NCBI RefSeq assembly: GCF_000196675.2
Contig: NC_015312.1
Coordinates: 5,224,501-5,288,500, forward strand
DNA: 64,000 nt
Reading direction: 5' to 3'
Source of the DNA: Pseudonocardia benzenivorans CB1190
Lineage (GTDB): Bacteria; Actinomycetota; Actinomycetes; Mycobacteriales; Pseudonocardiaceae
The translations under genes and the position numbers were made by a program. Position 1 is the first letter of the stretch; each line of letters begins with the position of its first letter. Below are positions 1 through 5,970 of this stretch, in pieces. The notes under the pieces were generated by a model. That model saw only the letters and a list, made by a program, of their open reading frames with translations, made no database searches and was not told the origin of the DNA.

Positions 1-2
1 TC

Positions 3-626
3 CCGCGACTGGCGGGCCGCGGCGACCGCGGGCACGTCGCGTTGACCTTCGACGACGGGCCGCATCCGAAGGGGACCCCCGCGGTGTTGGAGGCTCTGGC
101 GCGGCTCGATGTGACGGCGACGTTCTTCTTCCTGTCGGCGCAGGTACGACGTTTTCCCGAGGTCGCCGCGGCGGTGCGCGACGCGGGTCATGAGCTCGCC
201 GTCCACGGCGACCTCCATCGCAACCACCTGTTCCGTTCGCCGGCCGCGGTGCGGCGCGACATCCGCTCGGCCGTGGAGATCATCGGCGCGGTGGGCGGCG
301 AGCCGCCGCGCTGGTTCCGTCCCCCGTACGGCGTGCTGACGACGAGTTCGCTGTCGGGCGCTCATGACGTCGGCCTGACACCGGTGCTCTGGACCGCGTG
401 GGGTAGGGACTGGACGAGCGGCATCAGTGCGCGGCGGGTGGCCGACACGGTCGCTCGCCAGTTACGACCCGGCGGCACGATCCTGCTTCACGACTCCGAC
501 GTCACCGCCGAAGCGAGCGGGACGTGGCGCGGCACGGTCGGCGCCCTGGACCTGATCGCATCCGAGGTCGAGGCGCTGGGCTGCCGGCTCGGCACACTCG
601 GTCGGCACTTCCGCCCGGACACGTAG
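3..626 (+). CDS. Polysaccharide deacetylase (NodB domain), 5'-truncated by window edge
   Basis: The reading frame is open from the first bases, so the N-terminus lies outside the window; the first possible start seen (TTG at 42) falls inside the catalytic motif and is not the real start. The NodB metal-dependent deacetylase motifs follow in order: TFDDGP, the HGDLH metal-binding histidines, FRPPYG, the GRDW region and LLHD near the C-terminus. Family members remove N- or O-acetyl groups from peptidoglycan or exopolysaccharide outside the membrane. The last 165 bp overlap the convergent glycosyltransferase gene, which is long for a real overlap and suggests that the other protein has a poorly constrained tail. 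Family is confident; the substrate cannot be told. Confidence 0.9.
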   Translation, partial: PRLAGRGDRGHVALTFDDGPHPKGTPAVLEALARLDVTATFFFLSAQVRRFPEVAAAVRDAGHELAVHGDLHRNHLFRSPAAVRRDIRSAVEIIGAVGGEPPRWFRPPYGVLTTSSLSGAHDVGLTPVLWTAWGRDWTSGISARRVADTVARQLRPGGTILLHDSDVTAEASGTWRGTVGALDLIASEVEALGCRLGTLGRHFRPDT

Positions 627-1748
627 TGCCAGCAGATCGATGATCACGGCGGCGGCGTCGAAGCCGGCGTGGACGGCGCGTCGATCCCCGGACCGGCCGA
701 TCCGGGTCCGGACCTCGGCGAGCAGGCTCGCGCCGTCGCGTGGCCACGCCGCGAGACCGGCGGCCTCGAGCACCCCGGCGTTGGCCCGGCCGTGGCCGGG
801 GATCGGGCGGAACGTCACCGTGGGCAACCCCATCGTGAGCGCCTCGGTCACCGCGAGGCCCCCGGCGTTGTGAACCAGCACGTCGGCCGAGCCCATGATC
901 TCGGCGACGTCCGTCCGCCAGCCCAGCGTCACGACGCCCGGCCGGCCGCGCAGTGATCGGCGGAGGCGGGCGTTCCGTCCGCACAACACGACGACCTCGA
1001 TGTCGCTGCCGGGGCTGCGCAGTGCCCTGACGATCTCCGGCACGTCACCGATGCCCAGTGATCCGGCCGAGACCAGAGCGACCGGCCCGTCGGCGGACAG
1101 CCCGAGCTCGGCTCGGACCTGACGTCGGCGCACCGAAGGACAGGGGCCGGAGAACGCCCGTCCCACCAGGGCGCCGACGTGGCGCATGGGGGTGCCGTAG
1201 AGCCGCAGGCCGAGGTTCGCCGTCGCCTCGGTCACCGTGAGGTGATGGTCCACCGCCGGATGCACCCACAGTCGGTGCACCGCCGGGTCGGTCAGAAAGG
1301 TGACCACAGCCGCGTCGAGTCGGCCGGCCGCCTTGAGCCGGCCCACGGTCTGGCTGGCCATCGGGTACGTGGAGACGACGACGCCGTAGCCGTGGGCCGT
1401 CCAGCGCCGAACCCGGAACCCGGCCCAGCCGCACACGGCCAGTGCCACTGCCTGTACCCATCCGGGACGCTCCAGCCGCCTGAACAACCACTCGAAGAAC
1501 CCGGGCGCCCTACCGACGCTGATCGGGTAGCCCTGCCGCAACACGAACCCGACCCACCGGGGAAGTGCGTCGAGGAAGTCGCGCCGGTCGACACCCACCC
1601 CGGCATGCTGCAGCCGAGCGGTCAGCTCCGCCGCGGCGCCGTCATGCCCGGCGCCCACACTCGCGGAGATGACGAGCACCCGTTCACGACCGGCGTCGCC
1701 ACGACGCGCGTCGTCTCCGGACGGGACCTGCGACCGCACCACCGACAT
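462..1748 (-). CDS. GT28-like (MGDG synthase/MurG-type) glycosyltransferase
   Basis: A 428-residue protein with a Rossmann-type start (VLVISASVGAGHDGAA) and the C-terminal donor-binding block HNAGGLAVTEALTMGLP followed by PGHGRANA. These are typical of MurG, processive diacylglycerol glucosyltransferases and MGDG synthases, which act on lipid acceptors at the cytoplasmic face. The residues before the GAGH motif look like a linker. The C-terminal 60 or so residues are low-complexity and run into the convergent deacetylase gene, so a shorter ancestral protein is possible. It is 16 bp from the stop of the DedA-PAP2 gene upstream on the same strand, so the two may be cotranscribed. The glycolipid acceptor is unknown. 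Confidence 0.8.
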   Translation of the reverse strand: MSVVRSQVPSGDDARRGDAGRERVLVISASVGAGHDGAAAELTARLQHAGVGVDRRDFLDALPRWVGFVLRQGYPISVGRAPGFFEWLFRRLERPGWVQAVALAVCGWAGFRVRRWTAHGYGVVVSTYPMASQTVGRLKAAGRLDAAVVTFLTDPAVHRLWVHPAVDHHLTVTEATANLGLRLYGTPMRHVGALVGRAFSGPCPSVRRRQVRAELGLSADGPVALVSAGSLGIGDVPEIVRALRSPGSDIEVVVLCGRNARLRRSLRGRPGVVTLGWRTDVAEIMGSADVLVHNAGGLAVTEALTMGLPTVTFRPIPGHGRANAGVLEAAGLAAWPRDGASLLAEVRTRIGRSGDRRAVHAGFDAAAVIIDLLALRVRAEVPTECAEPAAQRLDLGCDQVQGADRAAPRPARFGGDVGVVKQDRAAGS

Positions 1749-1763
1749 CGCGTTCGATCCCCG

Positions 1764-3239
1764 TCACCCGACCGCAGCGGGGCACGGATGCGCCGCCGCA
1801 CGCTGGTCCGACCTGATCGCCCCGCGCACCCGCTGCCGATGTTCCGTCTCATCGGCCCACCAGGGCCCGACCACGAACGAGGACCGCGAGAGTGTGGGAC
1901 CGCTGTCGTTCGTGCCGGCTCGAGCTCTGCGGAGCCTGCGGCCACCTTCCGTGAGCGCAGCGGTCAGTGGCGCTGCGACCGCGCAGGCCAGGAGGGCCCA
2001 GGCGAGCCCGAGGATGACGCCCGCGACGACGTCGCTCGGGTAGTGCACGCCCAGGAGTACTCGTGACGACGCCACCGCGGTCGTCGCGACGACCGCGATC
2101 ACCACGGCCCACGTTCCGATCCGCTTCCCGGGCGAGCCGCGTCCTCGGGCTCCCCTCGGGGGAGAGTGCGGCCGACCGAGGGCGAGGAGGGCGATCGCGC
2201 CGTAGACCGCTGCTGTGCCGCCGGCGTGGCCGGACGGGAAGCTGAACCCGCTCGCGGTGGTCAGGGCGGGCTCGAGGCTCGGCCGGGGACGCGCCAGCAG
2301 GTGCTTGACGAGGGTCTCGCAACCCAGCTCACCGAGCCTGGCAACGGCGAGGGCCACCACGGGGACCCACCGGCCGCGGACGGCGAGCACCACACAGACG
2401 ACAACGGTCACGACATCGACCGCGACGGGGCTGCCGAGGTCGGTCACCACACGCGCCGCCGCGGCCACGCCGGGATGAGCGAGCAGCGCAGCATGCCCGG
2501 CTGTCACCATCGACGTGTCGATCGCGATCAGCGGCGCCCAGTGCGTCCCTACCGCGACGGCCAGGGCGGCGAAGAACGCGGCCAGCAACGTCGCGGTGAG
2601 CACCATCGCGCGGCGCGCCGACGTCCGAGCCGTGGCGCGGATGCGGCGGGTCACGAGCACGGCGACCACCAGGGCGAGTGCGGCGAGCACGTAGCGCTCG
2701 TAGCGGTGGAACTGCGCGTAGATGGTGCCGAGATGGTCGCCGGCGAGGTAGCCGATGCTCGCCCAGGTTCCCACCCAGAGGGCGGCTCCGAGGAGGTTGA
2801 ACACCAGGAACCGCCGCCACGGCATGTTGGCCAGGCCCGCGACGACGCCGTTGATCTGGCGAAGCCCTTCCACGAAGCGGGCCGCGACGACGACCTTTCC
2901 GCCGTGGCGGCTGAAGAACCGCTCGGCGCGGTCGAGGCGCGCATCGGTGATGCCGACGTGGCGTCCGAACCTGAGCACCAGGGCGCGGCCCCCGAAGTGC
3001 CCGATCGCGAAGCCGACGTTGTCGCCGGCCGTTGCCGCGACGACGCCGACCGCGACGACCGCGGCCAGGTTGAGCCGGCCGGCACCGGCGTACACGGCCG
3101 CCGCGATCAGGATCGTCTCGCCCGGGGCGGGGACGCCGAAGTCCTCCACGAACAGCAGCGCCGCCACCGCGAGGTAGCCGTAGGAGTCCAGGAACGGGGC
3201 GAGATCGCCGAACACGCCGGGCAGCATCGGATCGCTCAT
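1764..3239 (-). CDS. DedA - PAP2 phosphatase fusion membrane protein
   Basis: Residues about 1-200 form a DedA/SNARE-associated membrane domain (FVEDFGVPAPGET, then GRxxxxxRFxxG and a WVGTW segment). Residues about 210-430 form a PAP2 lipid phosphatase with all three motifs: KHLLARPRP, PSGH and SRVLLGVHYPSD. DedA proteins include undecaprenyl-phosphate and phospholipid flippases, and PAP2 enzymes recycle undecaprenyl or phosphatidyl phosphates, so one polypeptide could dephosphorylate and translocate a lipid carrier. That coupling is inference. The start chosen is the ATG at 3239; an upstream start at 3296 would overlap the neighbouring PAP2 gene. The last 70 residues are a charged tail without recognisable domain. 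Confidence 0.88.
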   Translation of the reverse strand: MSDPMLPGVFGDLAPFLDSYGYLAVAALLFVEDFGVPAPGETILIAAAVYAGAGRLNLAAVVAVGVVAATAGDNVGFAIGHFGGRALVLRFGRHVGITDARLDRAERFFSRHGGKVVVAARFVEGLRQINGVVAGLANMPWRRFLVFNLLGAALWVGTWASIGYLAGDHLGTIYAQFHRYERYVLAALALVVAVLVTRRIRATARTSARRAMVLTATLLAAFFAALAVAVGTHWAPLIAIDTSMVTAGHAALLAHPGVAAAARVVTDLGSPVAVDVVTVVVCVVLAVRGRWVPVVALAVARLGELGCETLVKHLLARPRPSLEPALTTASGFSFPSGHAGGTAAVYGAIALLALGRPHSPPRGARGRGSPGKRIGTWAVVIAVVATTAVASSRVLLGVHYPSDVVAGVILGLAWALLACAVAAPLTAALTEGGRRLRRARAGTNDSGPTLSRSSFVVGPWWADETEHRQRVRGAIRSDQRAAAHPCPAAVG

Positions 3240-3249
3240 GATCGGACCG

Positions 3250-4125
3250 TCACGAGCCGGGGCCGTGGTGAGAAGTCCAGGGCGACCCCCCGACATCCCC
3301 GCGCCGCGCCTCGGGTTCGGCGGAGCTGCGGTTCTGATCCGGCACCGGTCCGGGCGCGCCGTCAGGTGCGGGCCCGGCTCCTGCCGCCGAGGGGTGCGAG
3401 ACCGGCGGGACCACCCCGAGCAGGCGCCGGGCGGGCGTGCCGGCGGCCAGCGACACCATGGCGCACAGCAGGCGGCGCACGCAAAGGTAGCCGAGCACGC
3501 TGACGGCGGCTCCGACGACCAGCCCTGCGGCGACGTCCCCGGGCCAGTGCGCCCCGACGAACACGCGCGCGAACGCCATGCTCAACGCCGCCACGACGCT
3601 CACCCAGCGCAGCCACCGCGCACCGACCGTGCGGTCCGCCCGCAGCCAGATGCCCGTGGCGGTGGCTCCGGCCATGACCGCGTGGTCGGACGGGAAGGAG
3701 TAGTCCGTCGAGCGTGCCGTGAGCACGGTGAGCTGCGACAGCACGGTGTACGGGCGCGGCTCGTGTGCGGCCGCGACGAGCAACTGGTTGACCCCGACCG
3801 CCAGCAGCACACCGAGCGGAGCCCAGAGGGCCGCCACCAGTCCGTCGATCCGGGCGGTGCGCCTCGCCAGCCACAGGTTCGCCAGGAGCAACGCGACGAA
3901 CACGGCGACGCCGTAGGAGGCGACCCCGGACACCGCCGGCGCCGCCCATCCGGTGTGTGCCGCCCAGCGGTTGATCTCCTCGAACCACTCGATGTTCACC
4001 GAGCCCGGCAACCCGAACGCGCCGGCGGGTACCTGAGGCACCGGGAGGGGAACGACTGCCGCCCCGACGGCAGCCCCCGCGGCCTGTCCCACCTCGGTGG
4101 CGGACAGTGCGTCCGTCCACGTCAT
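3250..4125 (-). CDS. PAP2 superfamily phosphatase
   Basis: A membrane protein with HEPRPY, PSDHAV and ARVFVGAHWPGD, the three PAP2 phosphatase motifs, and several hydrophobic segments. PAP2 enzymes dephosphorylate lipid phosphates such as undecaprenyl diphosphate or phosphatidate. In the first motif the usual Lys is replaced by His. ATG 4125 is chosen; a GTG at 4155 would add ten Gly-rich residues. It sits just upstream of the DedA-PAP2 fusion and is divergent from the BlaI gene, with the BlaI operators between them, so BlaI may control it too. The C-terminal 60 residues are Pro/Gly-rich and probably disordered. Confidence 0.85.
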   Translation of the reverse strand: MTWTDALSATEVGQAAGAAVGAAVVPLPVPQVPAGAFGLPGSVNIEWFEEINRWAAHTGWAAPAVSGVASYGVAVFVALLLANLWLARRTARIDGLVAALWAPLGVLLAVGVNQLLVAAAHEPRPYTVLSQLTVLTARSTDYSFPSDHAVMAGATATGIWLRADRTVGARWLRWVSVVAALSMAFARVFVGAHWPGDVAAGLVVGAAVSVLGYLCVRRLLCAMVSLAAGTPARRLLGVVPPVSHPSAAGAGPAPDGAPGPVPDQNRSSAEPEARRGDVGGSPWTSHHGPGS

Positions 4126-4160
4126 TCCCGCACCACCGAGACCCCCCAATCCCACAGCTT

Positions 4161-4201
4161 CTCCTACGTGACTGTAGGAGTCATCTCCTACGCTACTGTA
4201 G
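4161..4201. promoter_or_regulatory. Tandem BlaI-type operators between divergent genes
   Basis: A 20-bp palindrome (4161-4180) has perfect 7-base arms, CTCCTAC and GTAGGAG, around six bases. Five bases later the same core recurs imperfectly at 4185-4201 (CTAC n TAC...GTAG). BlaI/MecI operators have TAC...GTA dyads of this kind, and the adjacent rightward gene encodes a BlaI-family repressor. The second site ends only five bases before that gene's GTG start, so binding would block both divergent promoters. Confidence 0.75.
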
Positions 4202-4205
4202 TTCT

Positions 4206-4736
4206 GTGGGACGACGCGAACCGGACGGAGACGTCATCGACGACGACACCGAGGGGCGCGCCCGGTCCGCTCGGGTGGCGGGGCCGCGCCGGCCGGCCGG
4301 CGAGCTGGAGAACGAGGTGCTGGCGGTGCTCTGGGCCGCCGACACCGCGCTGGTGCCGGCCCAGGTGCAGGACGCACTGGGTCCGGGGCTCGCCTACAAC
4401 ACCGTGCAGACGATCCTCACCCGGCTGCATGCGAAGGGGGCCGTCGAGCGTGAGCGTGCCGGTCGTGCGCACGCCTACCGTCCGGTGCTCGACCAGAACG
4501 GTCTGACCGCACGACAGATGCGAGGCCTGCTCGACCGCGGAAGCGACCGGACCGCAGTACTGCGTCGGTTCGTCGCCGAGCTCGGCGGCGAGGACGAGGC
4601 CGTACTCGGGGAGTTGCTGCGCCGGACCGAGTCGACACCGCGTGAGTCCGGCGGCTCGGCACAGCCCTCATCGGTCTCGCACGACCCGGCCCCTGAGACC
4701 GCGCGCCCCCGGCGGCGCCGGAGCTCCTCGCCCTGA
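4206..4736 (+). CDS. BlaI/MecI/CopY family repressor
   Basis: A winged-helix repressor of about 176 residues: ELENEVLAVLWAADTALVPAQVQDALG followed by LAYNTVQTILTRLHAKGAVERE is the BlaI DNA-binding domain, with a dimerisation helix after it. The GTG at 4206 is preferred because it follows the operator pair directly and gives the usual BlaI N-terminus. There is no Shine-Dalgarno sequence, and the promoter must overlap the operators, so the mRNA is probably leaderless. The next gene, 14 bp downstream, is an M56-family peptidase, the standard partner that inactivates BlaI-type repressors. The C-terminal 40 residues are Ser/Pro/Arg-rich. Confidence 0.9.
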   Translation: MGRREPDGDVIDDDTEGRARSARVAGPRRPAGELENEVLAVLWAADTALVPAQVQDALGPGLAYNTVQTILTRLHAKGAVERERAGRAHAYRPVLDQNGLTARQMRGLLDRGSDRTAVLRRFVAELGGEDEAVLGELLRRTESTPRESGGSAQPSSVSHDPAPETARPRRRRSSSP

Positions 4737-4750
4737 TCCAGGAGCGCCTC

Positions 4751-5890
4751 ATGCGACTCGACGTGTACGTGCCGGTCCTCGCTGCGCTGCTGTTCGGCGT
4801 CGCGATCCGGCCGCTGTCACGGCTGTGGACGCCCCGCGCGGGTGCGCGCCTGCTGGTCTGCGCCGGACTGGTCAGCGCGAGCTGCTGGGTCTGGGCCCTC
4901 GGCCTGCTGGGCTGGACCCTCCTGGGGCAGATCCCGACCGTCGCCCGCTACGGGGAGTGGTCGGTCAGCGTGTTGCACAGCGTCGATCCCGTCGACCCGG
5001 CCGTGGCCTTTGCCGCGATCGCAATCCTGCTGTCACTGACCGTACTCGTCGCGATCACCACGGTGCGCCGCACGCGTGCGTTGCTGCGCAGCTGCGCACT
5101 CGCTCGGAGTCTCGCTCCGGCCGCTCGCGGCGACCTGATCGTCCTGCCCGACGACGCCGTCGAGGCCTTCGCACTGCCGGCATTCGCACTGCCGGCGTTC
5201 GCACTGCCGGCGTTCGCACTGCCGGGGTTCGCACTGCCGGCATTCGCACTGCCGGCGTTCACCGTCCCGGTCTTCTTCCGACGCCTGCTCACGTCGTCGA
5301 GTCGGCCACGGCCCACCGGTCCACGGACCACCGACCCCGGACGCCGGCGCCTCGTCCAGCGGCGGTCCCGCGGGGGCGGCAGCGTCGGTGCGGGCCACGT
5401 CGTGGTCACCAGCGGCATGCTGAGGGCCTTGGACCCCGACGAGCGGCGCGCCCTGTTCGCCCACGAACGCGCCCACCTGCTCGGCCACGACCACTGGTGG
5501 CTGCTCACCGCTCAGTTCTCCGCGGCGGTCAACCCGCTGTTGTCACGCCTCCCGGCGACCGTCGACTACCTCCTCGAACGCGCCGCCGACGAGCACGCCG
5601 CCGAGGTCGTCGGCGAGCGCCGCCTCGCCGCGCGAGCCTTGGCGAAGGCGGGGCTCGCAGTCCTCCGGCAGTCACCGACCGAGATCGGGCTCAGCCGCGG
5701 TCTCGCACTCGGCTACGGGACCTCCGCCGTCAGTGCACGCGTGGCCGCGCTGCTCGACCCCCCGCCCCGGTTCCGCCGGTCCGCGGTGGTCCTCCTGGCC
5801 GTCGCCGCGGCCGTCGTGCTCGGCTGCGCCATCGATGCCGGACACGACGTCGAGCGCCTGTTCGAACTTGCGATGCTCGGCCCGCGCTGA
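4751..5890 (+). CDS. M56-family membrane metallopeptidase (BlaR1-like) with internal repeat
   Basis: A 379-residue membrane protein with two or three N-terminal transmembrane segments, a cytoplasmic zinc-peptidase domain with HERAH (in AHERAHLLGHDH) and the downstream third-ligand region (ERAADEHA), and a C-terminal hydrophobic segment. Actinobacterial M56 proteins usually have an AF-x-LPG strand immediately before RVVVTSGML. Here that strand is expanded to six near-identical FALPA/FALPG units plus an Arg/Pro-rich insert, so about 65 extra residues separate it from VVVTSGML. Paired with the BlaI gene upstream, it likely senses a wall or envelope signal and cleaves the repressor. No beta-lactam sensor domain is visible. 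Confidence 0.85.
   Translation: MRLDVYVPVLAALLFGVAIRPLSRLWTPRAGARLLVCAGLVSASCWVWALGLLGWTLLGQIPTVARYGEWSVSVLHSVDPVDPAVAFAAIAILLSLTVLVAITTVRRTRALLRSCALARSLAPAARGDLIVLPDDAVEAFALPAFALPAFALPAFALPGFALPAFALPAFTVPVFFRRLLTSSSRPRPTGPRTTDPGRRRLVQRRSRGGGSVGAGHVVVTSGMLRALDPDERRALFAHERAHLLGHDHWWLLTAQFSAAVNPLLSRLPATVDYLLERAADEHAAEVVGERRLAARALAKAGLAVLRQSPTEIGLSRGLALGYGTSAVSARVAALLDPPPRFRRSAVVLLAVAAAVVLGCAIDAGHDVERLFELAMLGPR
5168..5257 (+). repeat. 15-bp coding tandem repeat (six copies)
   Basis: Six consecutive copies of ttcgcactgccggcR (units start at 5168, 5183, 5198, 5213, 5228, 5243), with a seventh degraded unit at 5258. Differences between copies are confined to the last two bases of a unit. The array keeps frame and encodes Phe-Ala-Leu-Pro-Ala/Gly repeats inside the M56 peptidase. 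Confidence 0.95.
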
Positions 5891-5970
5891 CGCTCCGACG
5901 GGCCGCGCCGCGCGCAGCTGTATCTGGCCCGCCACCGCAGGCCCGGCAGCTGCCGGCGACGCGGTTCGCG

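Noticed and set aside
5168..5257. Short repeat array as a CRISPR
   Set aside because: Units are 15 bp, directly abutting, without spacers, and in frame within a gene.
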